Below, piece by piece: positions 45,118 to 59,400 of a stretch of DNA of 64,000 nucleotides (position 1 is the first letter of the stretch; every line of letters starts with the position of its first letter). The position numbers were made by a program, and so were the translations under genes. This DNA is from Strigamia acuminata. Its lineage: Eukaryota > Arthropoda > Chilopoda > Geophilomorpha > Linotaeniidae. The DNA lies in assembly GCA_949358305.1 (NCBI GenBank), contig CASHSZ010000053.1:1-64000 (forward strand), written 5' to 3'. Below the pieces are notes generated by a model. That model saw nothing but the letters and a program-made list of their open reading frames with translations. It searched no databases and had not been told where the DNA came from.

Positions 45118-48100
45118 TAAGGAGATTCTTGAAAAATCTCCCTTGGGGTACCCTTGGGAGATTCACAAAGAATTCCCGTCTGGGGACCTTTGTGTTGGCC
45201 TTTGTTCCCCGAGATTTGCGATATGAATTGATGATTAATATGATGCATGCCTGATTTGTTTTATTATGTAATCATTGTATGGTTTATTATTGATGTATCA
45301 ATTGGACTATCGTATTTTGTGTTTGAGTTGCTTAGCAACTGTTGTTGTTGTATCTTTTCTTCTCTTCTTCTTGTTTTTCCTCCATGCTTGCATGGTGTGA
45401 TTAAATTATGTTCTTTTACTGACATTTGGCCTGGAATTTGTTCATCAATTCATACTTTCAACACCTTGGGAGATTCACGAAGAATTCCCGTCTAGGGACC
45501 CTTGGGAGATTCTTGAAAAATCTGTCTTGGGAGACCCTTGGCAGATTCATGAAAAATTCTCCTTGGGGGACCCTTGGAAAAATGCTAGAAAAATGCTGGA
45601 AAAATGCTGGAAAAATGCTGGAAATCTCTCTTGGAGGACCCTTGGGAGATTGATGAAGAATTTCCCTTAGAGGACCCTTGGGAAATTCTTGAAAAATTCT
45701 TCTTGGGGGACCCTTCGGAGATTCTTGAAAAATTCGCCTTGGAGGACCCTTGGTAGATTCTTGAAAAATCTCCCTTGGGGGACCTTTTGGAGATTCTTGA
45801 AAAATCCTCCTTGGAGGACCCTTGAGAGATTCATGAAGAATTCTTGTCTGGGGACCCTTGGGAAATTCTTGAAAAATCTCTCTTGGGGGACTCTTGGCAG
45901 ATTCATGAAGAATTCCTTTTGGGGACCCTTGGAAAAATGCTGGAAAAATGCTGGAAAAATGCTGGAAAAATGCTGGAAAAATGCTGGAAAAATGCTGGAA
46001 AAATGCTGAAAAAATGCTGGAAAAATGCTGGAAAAATGCTGGAAAAATGCTGGAAAAATGCTGGAAAAATGCTGGAAAAATGCTGGAAAAATGCTGGAAA
46101 AATGCTGGCAAAATGCTGGAAATCTTCTTTGGAGGACTCTTGGGAGATTCATGAAGAATTCCCCTTGGGGGACCCTTCGGAGATTCTTGAAAAATTCGCC
46201 TTGGAGGACCCTTGGTAGATTCTTGAAAAATCTTCCTTGGGGGACCCTTTGGAGATTCTTGAAAAATCTCCCTTGGGATACCCTTGGGAGATTCATGAAG
46301 AATTTCCGTCTGGGGACCCTTGGGAGATTCTTGAAAAATCCCTCCTGGGGGACCCATTGGAGATTCTTGAAAAATCCCCCTTGGGGGACCCTTGGGAGAT
46401 TCATGAAGAATTCCCGTCTGGGGACCCTTGGGAGATTCTTGAAAAATCTTTCTTGGGGGACCCTTGGCAGATTCATGAAGAAATCCCCTTGGGATACCCT
46501 TGGAAAAATGCTGAAAAAATGCTGGAAAAATGCTGGAAAAATGCTGAAAAAATGCTGGAAAAATGCTGGAAAAATGCTGGAAAAATGCTGGAAAAATGCT
46601 GGAAAAATGCTGGAAAAATGCTGGAAAAATGCTGGAAAAATGCTGGAAAAATGCTGGAAAAATGCTGGAAAAATGCTGGAAAAATGCTGGAAAAATGCTG
46701 GAAAAATGCTGGAAAAATGCTGGAAAAATGCTGACAAAATGCTGGAAATCTTCTTTGGAGGACTCTTGGGAGATTCATGAAGAATTCCCCTTGGGGGACC
46801 CTTCGGAGATTCTTGAAAAATTCGCCTTGGAGGACCCTTGGTAGATTCTTGAAAAATCTCCCTTGGGGGACCCTTTGGAGATTCTTAAAAAATCCCCCTT
46901 GGGGGACCCTTGGGAGATTCATGAAGAATTCCCATCTGGGGACCCTTGGGAGATTCTGGAAAAATCTCTCTTGGGAGACCCTTGGCAGATTCATGAAGAA
47001 TTCCCTTTGGGGGACCCTTGGAAAAATGCTGGAAAAATGCTGGAAAAATGCTGGAAAAATGCTGGAAAAATGCTGGAAAAATGCTGGAAAAATGCTGGAA
47101 ATCTCCTTTGGAGGACTCTTGGGAGATTCATGAAGAATTCCCCTTGGGGGACTCTTCGGAGATTCTTGAAAAATTCGCCTTGGAAGACCCTTGGTAGATT
47201 CTTGAAAAATCTACCTTGGGGGACCCTTGGGAGATTCACGAAGAATTCCCCTTGGAAAAATGCTGGAAAAATGCTGGAAAAATGCTGGAAAAATGCTGGA
47301 AAAATGCTGGAAAAATGCTGGAAAAATGCTGGAAAAATGCTGGAAAAATGCTGGAATAATGCTGGAAAAATGCTGGAAAAATGCTGGAAAATTGCTGGAA
47401 AAATGCTGGAAAAATGCTCGAAAAATGCTGGAAAAATGCTGGAAAAATGCTGGAAAAATGCTGGAAAAATGCTGGAAAAATGCTGGAAAAATGCTGGAAA
47501 AATGCTGACAAAATGCTGGAAATCTTCTTTGGAGGACTCTTGGGAGATTCATGAAGAATTCCCCTTGGGGGACCCTTCGGAGATTCTTGAAAAATTCGCC
47601 TTGGAGGACCCTTGGTAGATTCTTGAAAAATCTCCCTTGGGGGACCCTTTGGAGATTCTTAAAAAATCCCCCTTGGGGGACCCTTGGGAGATTCATGAAG
47701 AATTCCCATCTGGGGACCCTTGGGAGATTCTGGAAAAATCTCTCTTGGGAGACCCTTGGCAGATTCATGAAGAATTCCCTTTGGGGGACCCTTGGAAAAA
47801 TGCTGGAAAAATGCTGGAAAAATGCTGGAAAAATGCTGGAAAAATGCTGGAAAAATGCTGGAAAAATGCTGGAAATCTCCTTTGGAGGACTCTTGGGAGA
47901 TTCATGAAGAATTCCCCTTGGGGGACTCTTCGGAGATTCTTGAAAAATTCGCCTTGGAAGACCCTTGGTAGATTCTTGAAAAATCTACCTTGGGGGACCC
48001 TTGGGAGATTCACGAAGAATTCCCCTTGGAAAAATGCTGGAAAAATGCTGGAAAAATGCTGGAAAAATGCTGGAAAAATGCTGGAAAAATGCTGGAAAAA

Positions 48101-51100
48101 TGCTGGAAAAATGCTGGAAAAATGCTGGAATAATGCTGGAAAAATGCTGGAAAAATGCTGGAAAATTGCTGGAAAAATGCTGGAAAAATGCTCGAAAAAT
48201 GCTGGAAAAATGCTGGAAAAATGCTGGAAAAATGCTGGAAAAATGCTGGAAAAATGCTGGAAAAATGCTGGAAAAATGCTGACAAAATGCTGGAAATCTT
48301 CTTTGGAGGACTCTTGGGAGATTCATGAAGAATTCCCCTTGGGGGACCCTTGGTAGATTCTTGAAAAATCTACCTTGGGGGACCCTTGGGAGATTCATGA
48401 AGAATTCCCCTTAGGGAACCCTTGGAAAAATGCTGGAAAAATGCTGGAAAAATGCTAGAAATATGCTGGAAAAATGCTGGAAAAATGCTGGAAATATGCT
48501 GGAAAAATGCTGAAAAAATGCTGGAAAAAGGCTGGAAAAATGCTGGAAAAATGCTGGAAAAATGCTGGAAAAATGCTGGAAAAATGCTGGAAAAATGCTG
48601 GAAAAATGCTGGAAAAATGCTGGAAAAATGCTGGAAAAATGCTGGAAAAATGCTGGAAAAATGCTGACAAAATGCTGGAAATCTTCTTTGGAGGACTCTT
48701 GGGAGATTCATGAAGAATTCCCCTTGGGGGACCCTTCGGAGATTCTTGAAAAATTCGCCTTGGAGGACCCTTGGTAGATTCTTGAAAAATCTCCCTTAGG
48801 GGACCCTTTGGAGATTCTTGAAAAATCCCCCTTGGGGGACCCTTGGGAGATTCATGAAGAATTCCCGTCTGGGGACCCTTGGGAGATTCTGGAAAAATCT
48901 CTTTTGGGGGACCCTTGGCAGATTCATGAAGAATTCCCTTTGGGGGACCCTTGGAAAAATGCTGGAAAAATGCTGGAAAAATGCTGGAAAAATGCTGGAA
49001 AAATGCTGGAAAAATGCTGGAAAAATGCTGGAAAAAGGCTGGAAAAATGCTGGAAAAATGCTGGAAAAATGCTGGAAAAATGCTGGAAAAATGCTGGAAA
49101 AATGCTGGAAAAATGCTGGAAAAATGCTGGAAAAATGCTGGAAAAATGCTGGAAAAATGCTGGAAAAATGCTGGAAAAATGCTGGAAAAATGCTGGAAAA
49201 ATGCTGGAAAAATGCTGGAAAAATGCTGACAAAATGCTGGAAATCTTCTTTGGAGGACTCTTGGGAGATTCATGAAGAATTCCCCTTGGGGGACCCTTGG
49301 TAGATTCTTGAAAAATCTCCCTTGGGGGACCCTTTGGAGATTCTTGAAAAATCCCCCTTGGGGGACCCTTGGGAGATTCATGAAGAATTCCCGTCTGGGG
49401 ACCCTTGGGAGATTCTTGAAAAATCTCTCTTGGGGGACCCTTGGCTGATTCATGAAGAATTCCCGTCTGGGGACCCTTGGGAGATTCTTGAAAAATCTCT
49501 CTTGGGGGACCCTTGGCAGATTCATGAAGAATTCCCTTTGGGGGACCCTTGGCAGATTCATGAAGAATTCCCTTTGGGGGATCCTTGGAAAAATGCTGGA
49601 AAAATGCTGGAAAAATGCTGGAAAAATGCTGGAAAAATGCTGGAAAAATGCTGGAAAAATGCTGGAAAAATGCTGGAAAAATGCTGGAAATCTCCTTTGG
49701 AGGACTCTTGGGAGATTCATGAAGAATTCCCCTTGGGGGACCCTTCGGAGATTCTTGAAAAATTCGCCTTGGAAGACCCTTGGTAGATTCTTGAAAAATC
49801 TACCTTGGGGGACCCTTGGGAGATTCACGAAGAATTCCCCTTGGAAAAATGCTGGAAAAATGCTGGAAAAATGCTGGAAAAATGCTGGAAAAATGCTGGA
49901 AAAATGCTGGAAAAATGCTGGAAAAATGCTGGAAAAATGCTGGAAAAATGCTGGAAAAATGCTGGAAAAATGCTGGATAAATGCTGGAAAAATGCTGGAA
50001 ATATGCTGGAAATATGCTGGAAAAATGCTGGAAAAATGCTGGAAAAATGCTGGAAAAATGCTGGAAAAATGCTGACAAAATGCTGGAAATCTTCTTTGGA
50101 GGACTCTTGGGAGATTCATGAAGAATTCCCCTTGGGGAACCCTTCGGAGATTCTTGAAAAATTCGCCTTGGAAGACCCTTGGTAGATTCTTGAAAAATCT
50201 ACCTTGGGGGACCCTTGGGAGATTCACGAAGAATTCCCCTTGGAAAAATGCTGGAAAAATGCTGGAAAAATGCTGGAAAAATGCTGGAAAAATGCTGGAA
50301 AAATGCTGGAAAAATGCTGGAAAAATGCTGGAAAAATGCTGGAATAATGCTGGAAAAATGCTGGAAAAATGCTGGAAAAATGCTGGAAAAATGCTGGAAA
50401 AATGCTGGAAAAATGCTGGAAAAATGCTGGAAAAATGCTGGAAAAATGCTGGAAAAATGCTGGAAAAATGCTGGAAAAATGCTGGAAAAATGCTGACAAA
50501 ATGCTGGAAATCTTCTTTGGAGGACTCTTGGGAGATTCATGAAGAATTCCCCTTGGGGGACCCTTGGTAGATTCTTGAAAAATCTACCTTGGGGGACCCT
50601 TGGGAGATTCATGAAGAATTCCCCTTGGGGAACCCTTGGAAAAATGCTGGAAAAATGCTGGAAAAATGCTAGAAATATGCTGGAAAAATGCTGGAAAAAT
50701 GCTGGAAATATGCTGGAAAAATGCTGGAAAAATGCTGGAAAAAGGCTGGAAAAATGCTGGAAAAATGCTGGAAAAATGCTGGAAAAATGCTGGAAAAATG
50801 CTGGAAAAATGCTGGAAAAATGCTGGAAAAATGCTGGAAAAATGCTGGAAAAATGCTGGAAAAATGCTGGAAAAATGCTGGAAAAATGCTGGAAAAATGC
50901 TGGAAAAATGCTGGAAAAATGCTGGAAAAATGCTGGAAAAATGCTGACAAAATGCTGGAAATCTTCTTTGGAGGACTCTTGGGAGATTCATGAAGAATTC
51001 CCCTTGGGGGACCCTTGGTAGATTCTTGAAAAATCTCCCTTGGGGGACCCTTTGGAGATTCTTGAAAAATCCCCCTTGGGGGACCCTTGGGAGATTCATG

Positions 51101-54100
51101 AAGAATTCCCGTCTGGGGACCCTTGGGAGATTCTTGAAAAATCTCTCTTGGGGGACCCTTGGCAGATTCATGAAGAATTCCCGTCTGGGGACCCTTGGGA
51201 GATTCTTGAAAAATCTCTCTTGGGGGACCCTTGGCAGATTCATGAAGAATTCCCTTTGGGGGACCCTTGGCAGATTCATGAAGAATTCCCTTTGGGGGAT
51301 CCTTGGAAAAATGCTGGAAAAATGCTGGAAAAATGCTGGAAAAATGCTGGAAAAATGCTGGAAAAATGCTGGAAAAATGCTGGAAAAATGCTGGAAAAAT
51401 GCTGGAAAAATGCTGGAAAAATGCTGGAAAAATGCTGGAAAAATGCTGGAAATCTCCTTTGGAGGACTCTTGGGAGATTCATGAAGAATTCCCCTTGGGG
51501 GACCCTTCGGAGATTCTTGAAAAATTCGCCTTGGAAGACCCTTGGTAGATTCTTGAAAAATCTACCTTGGGGGACCCTTGGGAGATTCACGAAGAATTCC
51601 CCTTGGAAAAATGCTGGAAAAATGCTGGAAAAATGCTGGAAAAATGCTGGAAAAATGCTGGAAAAATGCTGAAAAAATGCTGGAAAAATGCTGGAAAAAT
51701 GCTGGAAAAATGCTGGAAAAATGCTGGAAAAATGCTGGATAAATGCTGGAAAAATGCTGGAAATATGCTGGAAATATGCTGGAAAAATGCTGGAAAAATG
51801 CTGGAAAAATGCTGGAAAAATGCTGGAAAAATGCTGACAAAATGCTGGAAATCTTCTTTGGAGGACTCTTGGGAGATTCATGAAGAATTCCCCTTGGGGA
51901 ACCCTTCGGAGATTCTTGAAAAATTCGCCTTGGAGGACCCTTGGTAGATTCTTGAAAAATCTCCCTTGGGGGACCCTTTGGAGATTCTTGAAAAATCCCC
52001 CTTGGGGGACCCTTGGGAGATTCATGAAGAATTACCGTCTGGGGACCCTTGGGAGATTCTTGAAAAATCTCTCTTGGGGGACCCTTGGCAGATTCATGAA
52101 GAATTCCCTTTGGGGGACCCTTGGAAAAATGCTGGAAAAATGCTGGAAAAATGCTGGAAAAATGCTGGAAAAATGCTGAAAAAATGCTGGAAAAATGCTG
52201 GAAAAATGCTGGAAAAATGCTGGAAAAATGCTGGAAAAATGCTGGAAAAACGCTGGAAAAACGCTGGAAAAATGCTGGAAAAATGCTGGAAAAATGCTGG
52301 AAATCTCCTTTGGAGGACTCTTGGGAGATTCATGAAGAATTCTCCATGGGGGACCCTTCGGAAATTCTTGAAAAATTCGCCTTGGAAGACCCTTGGTAGA
52401 TTCTTGAAAAATCTACCTTGGGGGACCCTTGGGAGATTCATGAAGAATTCCCCTTGGGGAACCCTTGGAAAAATGCTGGAAAAATGCTGGCAAAATGCTG
52501 GAAAAATGCCGGAAAAATGCTGGAAAAATGCTGGAAAAATGCTGGAAAAATGCTGGAAAAATGCTGGAAAAATGCTGGAAAAACGCTGGAAAAACGCTGG
52601 AAAAAAGCTGGAAAAATGCTGGAAAAATGCTGGAAAAATGCTGGAAAAATGCTGGAAAAATGCTGGAAAAATGCTGGAAAAATGCTGGAAAAATGCTGGA
52701 AAAATGCTGACAAAATGCTGGAAATCTTCTTTGGAGGACTCTTGGGAGATTCATGAAGAATTCCCCTTGGGGGACCCTTGGTAGATTCTTGAAAAATCTA
52801 CCTTGGGGGACCATTGGGAGATTCATGAAGAATTCCCCTTGGGGAACCCTTGGAAAAATGCTGGAAAAATGCTGGAAAAATGCTAGAAATATGCTGGAAA
52901 AATGATGGAAAAATGCTGGAAATATGCTGGAAAAATGCTGGAAAAATGCTGGAAAAAGGCTGGAAAAATGCTGGAAAAATGCTGGAAAAATGCTGGAAAA
53001 ATGCTGGAAAAATGCTGGAAAAATGCTGGAAAAATGCTGGAAAAATGCTGGAAAAATGCTGGAAAAATGCTGGAAAAATGCTGGAAAAATGCTGGAAAAA
53101 TGCTGGAAAAATGCTGGAAAAATGCTGACAAAATGCTGGAAATCTTCTTTGGAGGACTCTTGGGAGATTCATGAAGAATTCCCCTTGGGGGACCCTTGGT
53201 AGATTCTTGAAAAATCTCCCTTGGGGGACCCTTTGGAGATTCTTGAAAAATCCCCCTTGGGGGACCCTTGGGAGATTCATGAAGAATTCCCGTCTGGGGA
53301 CCCTTGGGAGATTCTTGAAAAATCTCTCTTGGGGGACCCTTGGCAGATTCATGAAGAATTCCCGTCTGGGGACCCTTGGGAGATTCTTGAAAAATCTCTC
53401 TTGGGGGACCCTTGGCAGATTCATGAAGAATTTTCTTTGGGGGACCCTTGGCAGATTCATGAAGAATTCCCTTTGGGGGATCCTTGGAAAAATGCTGGAA
53501 AAATGCTGGAAAAATGCTGGAAAAATGCTGGAAAAATGCTGGAAAAATGCTGGAAAAATGCTGGAAAAATGCTGGAAAAATGCTGGAAAAATGCTGGAAA
53601 AATGCTGGAAAAATGCTGGAAAAATGCTGGAAATCTCCTTTGGAGGACTCTTGGGAGATTCATGAAGAATTCTCCTTGGGGGACCCTTCGGAGATTCTTG
53701 AAAAATTCGCCTTGGAAGACCCTTGGTAGATTCTTGAAAAATCTACCTTGGGGGACCCTTGGGAGATTCACGAAGAATTCCCCTTGGAAAAATGCTGGAA
53801 AAATGCTGGAAAAATGCTGGAAAAATGCTGGAAAAATGCTGGAAAAATGCTGGAAAAATGCTGGAAAAATGCTGGAAAAATGCTGGAAAAATGCTGGAAA
53901 AATGCTGGATAAATGCTGGAAAAATGCTGGAAATATGCTGGAAATATGCTGGAAAAATGCTGGAAAAATGCTGGAAAAATGCTGGAAAAATGCTGGAAAA
54001 ATGCTGACAAAATGCTGGAAATCTTCTTTGGAGGACTCTTGGGAGATTCATGAAGAATTCCCCTTGGGGAACCCTTCGGAGATTCTTGAAAAATTCGCCT

Positions 54101-55761
54101 TGGAGGACCCTTGGTAGATTCTTGAAAAATCTCCCTTGGGGGACCCTTTGGAGATTCTTGAAAAATCCCCCTTGGGGGACCCTTGGTAGATTCATGAATA
54201 ATTCCCGTCTGGGGACCCTTGGGAGATTCTTGAAAAATCTCTCTTGGGGGACCCTTGGCAGATTCATGAAGAATTCCCTTTGGGGGACCCTTGGAAAAAT
54301 GCTGGAAAAATGCTGGAAAAATGCTGGAAAAATGCTGGAAAAATGCTGGAAAAATGCTGGAAAAATGCTGGAAAAATGCTGGAAAAATGCTGGAAAAATG
54401 CTGGAAAAATGCTGGAAAAATGCTGGAAAAATGCTGGAAAAATGCTGGAAAAACGCTGGAAAAACGCTGGAAAAATGCTGGAAAAATGCTGGAAAAATGC
54501 TGGAAATCTCCTTTGGAGGACTCTTGGGAGATTCATGAAGAATTCTCCATGGGGGACCCTTCGGAAATTCTTGAAAAATTCGCCTTGGAAGACCCTTGGT
54601 AGATTCTTGAAAAATCTACCTTGGGGGACCCTTGGGAGATTCATGAAGAATTCTCCTTGGGGAACCCTTGGAAAAATGCTGGAAAAATGCTGGCAAAATG
54701 CTAGAAAAATGCCGGAAAAATGCTGGAAAAATGCTGGAAAAATGCTGGAAAAATGCTGGAAAAATGCTGGAAAAATGCTGGAAAAACGCTGGAAAAACGC
54801 TGGAAAAAAGCTGGAAAAATGCTGGAAAAATGCTGGAAAAATGCTGGAAAAATGCTGGAAAAATGCTGGAAAAATGCTGGAAAAATGCTGGAAAAATGCT
54901 GGAAAAATACTAGAAAAATGCTGGAAAAATGCTGGAAAAATGCTGACAAAATGCTGGAAATCTTCTTTGGAGGACTCTTGGGAGATTCATGAAGAATTCT
55001 CCTTGGGGGACCCTTCGGAAATTCTTGAAAAATTCGCCTTGGAAGACCCTTGGTAGATTCTTGAAAAATCTACCTTGGGGGACCCTTGGGAGATTCATGA
55101 AGAATTCCCCTTGAGAAACCCTTGGAAAAATGCTGGAAAAATGCTGGAAAAATGCTGGAAAAATGCTCGAAAAATGCTGGAAAAATGCTGGAAAAATGCT
55201 GGAAAAATGCTGGAAAAACGCTGGAAAAACGCTGGAAAAATGCTGGAAAAATGCTGGAAAAATGCTGGAAATCTCCTTTGGAGGACTCTTGGGAGATTCA
55301 TGAAGAATTCTCCTTGGGGGACCCTTCGGAGATTCTTGAAAAATTCGCCTTGGAAGACCCTTGGTAGATTCTTGAAAAATCTACCTTGGGGGACCCTTGG
55401 GAGATTCACGAAGAATTCCCCTTGGAAAAATGCTGGAAAAATGCTGGAAAAATGCTGGAAAAATGCTGGAAAAATGCTGGAAAAATGCTGGAAAAATGCT
55501 GGAAAAATGCTGGAAATCTCTTTTGGAGGACTCTTGGGAGATTCATGAAGAATTCTCCTTGGGGGACCCTTCGGAGATTCTTGAAAAATTCGCCTTGGAA
55601 GACCCTTGGTAGATTCTTGAAAAATCTACCTTGGGGGACCCTTGGGAGATTCACGAAGAATTCCCCTTGGAAAAATGCTGGAAAAATGCTGGAAAAATGC
55701 TGGAAAAATGCTCGAAAAATGCTGGAAAAATGCTGGAAAAATGCTGGAAAAATGCTGGAAA
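45118..55761. repeat. Compound 11-bp / 36-bp minisatellite array
   Basis: Two unit types alternate: blocks of GGAAAAATGCT (11 bp, runs of about 6-26 copies) and blocks of a 36-bp unit built around GACCCTTGGGAGATTC with alternating ATGAAGAATTC and TTGAAAAATC halves. Higher-order duplications are visible: a 774-bp shift (46777 to 47551) and a 2214-bp period (48422, 50636, 52850). Neither unit contains a stop in any forward or reverse frame, which explains every long open frame here on both strands. Confidence 0.97.
45193..45463. mobile_element. Candidate solo LTR in the minisatellite
   Basis: A 271-bp non-repeat insert interrupts a 36-bp unit. It starts TGTTGG and ends CAACA, with flanking CTTTG (left) and CCTTG (right), a 5-bp target duplication with one mismatch. 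No internal genes. Orientation not determined. Confidence 0.55.
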
Positions 55762-56232
55762 TGTAGCAGAGGAGTGCGCTCACAGTATAAAATACTGTGT
55801 GTGGAAGCGAGTTTAAATGCCGAAACACGGCTAATATGAGCGCAATGACGTGCGCGCACCTCCAGCGCTTGAAAATGGTGGAAAATAAAGTCACTGCACT
55901 CTAAAGTGCTCATGAGTGACAAACACAATGTAAAAATAAACTAAATGTTTAATAAAAACGAAAATGCTTACATAATGTGGTCCATTTGGATGGAGAAAAT
56001 ACATGAGTGCTTGCTGGCATGCAAGCGGCCATTGTGATTGTGAAAAACATACATGCACACCATCTGGTGTTAATAATAAGTAATACAAAAGTAAACAGTA
56101 TAGAGGCAGCATTATGCCCAATGTTAAATAATGAAATAAATCCTAATAAATACACTAGGCTGCATAATGCAGTAATACATTAAGAAATGTGCAAAACAAG
56201 TACGGAGGACTGTTTGGCATTGATAAACAACA
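55762..56232 (-). repeat. 3' LTR of element C
   Basis: 471 bp, apparently identical to 62100-62570. Confidence 0.95.
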
Positions 56233-56246
56233 ATTTCCCCCTTCGA
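56233..56246 (-). other. Polypurine tract of element C
   Basis: CGAAGGGGGAAAT on the minus strand next to the 3' LTR. Confidence 0.75.
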
Positions 56247-56440
56247 TGGCAAATAGCCGCAAAAATAAAGAATAAGTTAAGGGAAAAACTTTAAATGTAA
56301 CTTTACATAGAATAATAATAATGGAAATAATAATTCGGAATATCGAGCCGGGTACTGTTAAATTAATCACTACGGAAGCCCGAAAATTCCCACTGGAACT
56401 CGATGATCCTCAAAATTCGGGTAAAACTAAATTAAGAATG

Positions 56441-59400
56441 TCACGATAGGTTGAAATTGAAAATCCGGGAAATCAGCAGGCGCAGTTGAGATGAACTTAA
56501 CCATTTGGTAAAAATGTCTGCCACGTTCATTGATCCGGGGACTTTGCGCAATTGGAATGCACCTGCTGTGTACCATTCCCGAATCCAATGAAATTTCACT
56601 CGGATATGTTTCGTTTTACTGTTCTCCACGTCATTTGATGTGAATTGGATGGAAGAAAGCGCATCGGAGAACACTAAAGGTGGTGAAGATCTATTCAGCA
56701 TCGGGACGGAACTGTAGACGTAATCCAGCCAATAAAGCTCACGGACACACTCAACGAGGGCAACAAACTCCGCCTCCATCGTTGAGCACGCCACGCTGGT
56801 TTGTTTACGACAACTCCATCCGATGGGGACGTTTCCAATAAAAGCTATATACCCGCCGAAACTCAAAGAAGTGCTGACTTCGGTGGCCCAGGACGCGTCA
56901 GTATATCCCCATAGTTGTCCATTGGAACAATTTGACAGTTCAATTGCATAATCCAAAGTATTGCCTACATAGCGCACAACCTGCATGAGCGCCTTGATGT
57001 GAGTGTGGTTGTAGCAATTGTTGAATTGTGACAACATTATCACTGAGAATAATATATCAGGTCGTGTCCTCGATGCGAGGAAGAGAAGAGAGCCAATTAA
57101 CGAACGATAAGGAAATTCTGGCAAGTCCTCTTTCGACCCTTTGACGAGCGTCGTTCCTGGTGTTACTGGGACCTTGATGAGTTTATCGGCGATAATTTCA
57201 AATTTCTTGAGAATCTTCTGTATGTATGCACGTTGGATGATGAAGATTCCTTTGGGAGTACGGATGAACTCTACACCTAAGAGTTTCGTAATTGGTCCTA
57301 AATTCACGACATCGAATTTGGTGCTGATGAGCGCAATTAATTGTGTAAGGACGTTATCCGTCGCGTAAAATAGAACTATATCATCGACGTATATTAACAT
57401 CACGGCGGAAGTTCCGTATATGTATACACAGTTGCATCCTGGTAATCTGCGAAATCCTAAATCGCGCAATGTTTGATCTAATTTCTCAAACCATTGGCGC
57501 CCGGACTGGTGGAGACCATAGAGCGACTTTATCAGGAGCCACACATGATTTGGATCTGAACATGTTGCGCCAGCTGGAATGCGCATATATACTTTGTGCG
57601 CAAGATCGCCGTATAGGTACGCGCACTTCACATCTAAATGCGCGTCCTTCCACCCTTTGAGGACTACTAATAGGCAGAAAAATAGGCGTATGAGAACAAA
57701 GTTGACAACAGGGCTAAAGACTTCATCGTAGTCTACACCTAAAGTTTGGCGAAAGCCCTGTGCCACTAATCTGGCGCGATATCTGGCTGGTTTGCCTAGA
57801 GCATCTTCCTTCAGTTTGAAGAGCCACTTGCACCCTAATATGGTGGTATTTTCCGGTTTAGGGACCTCTTCATAGACGCCTCTTTCTGCAAAAGTGTCTA
57901 ACTCTTCATTAATGGCTTCCTGCCATTTGGTTGCATCCGGAAATCTTACAGCCTCTGCGTAACTTGTGGGATCACGACGACAAAGGTGTACTCTGGGAAG
58001 TGGTGGCGGAAGATTCTCTAATTCATATTCCATGTTGCCAAAATAAAATAGTTCAGGATCATAAGGAATGTTGTTCATGTGACAGAATTCCTCAACGTCA
58101 CCTCTAGAACGTAATCGGAGTCCTGCTTCTGGGAAATAATAAACATCGACTTTGAGTTTTCCAGGTTCCTGTACTTTGCGCAAATGTTCCTCCCTTTTCC
58201 AGTGTCTACACTCAGTATCTCCACCAATGTAACGCCATTTATATGCAGTTGCAGCTCCAGTTGGAGGTGGACCATGGTGGGCTGCTTGATGAGCTTGTGG
58301 CGCATTTCCACGAGAGCCTCGACGAGCATTTACAAAACTCGGAGGTGAACCAGGTGGTGTATGACTTGGTGTATTGCCGGGAGTAATGACTGGACTCGGC
58401 ACCGGCGTTATTACTGGAGTAATTAGAGGGGCTCGAATAGGAGATCCCGGAGTTGGAGTGGCTGGCGGAGTTCGGAATTGAGCACCCGCTGGGGTCGAAT
58501 CGTCAGAGTCATAGTCCGTATCACATTCATCCTCTGAATCCGGAAATTTGGGCCAATCAGTATATTCCAGTCCGTCGTCAAACCTCACATGCGGTTGTGA
58601 AATGCGCAATGGTTGATAAGTTTGCGATGTTTGATGCGATTGGTCCTCATCTGGTCCTATCCACGGTTGCTGCGGACCTCGATAATGGTTGGAACGTTTG
58701 TAGGATTGCCGTTCGTCAATTTGGACGTGAATGGATTCGATGACTTTGTTATCTGTTGGATTCCAGACGCGATAACCTCGCGTTGTCGTGGCGTATCCAA
58801 CCAAATAGCCCTCCCAAGCTCGTGGATCCAATTTGTCCCTGCCAGGAGCCGTGTGATGTACCCAGCATTTGGAGCCTAACTTCCGGAGGTGTCGGAGCGA
58901 AAGGGCACGTCGTCGCCACAAAATATAGGGCACCTCATTTTTGAGACGAGAATGAGGGCACCGATTCTTTATATAAGAGAAAGTCACTGCGAATTCCGCC
59001 CAAAGTTCATTCGGAAGTCCGGTTTCATCCAGAATAGCACGCGTGTAATCCGCCATTGTGCGATTTATGCGTTCCGCTGTGCCATTCATAGCGGGGCTAT
59101 GTGGATTGGTCCGTTGGGCTTGAATCCCAGTTTCCTTTAAATAGCGGTCGAATTCGTTTGATAAGAACTCCCCTCCTCGGTCAGTTCGGATGGCCTTCAC
59201 TCGTTTGCCTGTCACTCGTTCGATTCGTGTGACGTAGTCTTTGAACAATCCAAATACTTGGGATTTTTGAGCCATCGGAAATATCCAGGCATAGCGCGTG
59301 GCGTCGTCGATAATCGTTAGCACATAACGCGCGGCTCCGTAGGAAGTCGTTCTTGATGCTCCCCACACGTCCATGTGTAGGAGATCTAAAGCCTTTGTAG

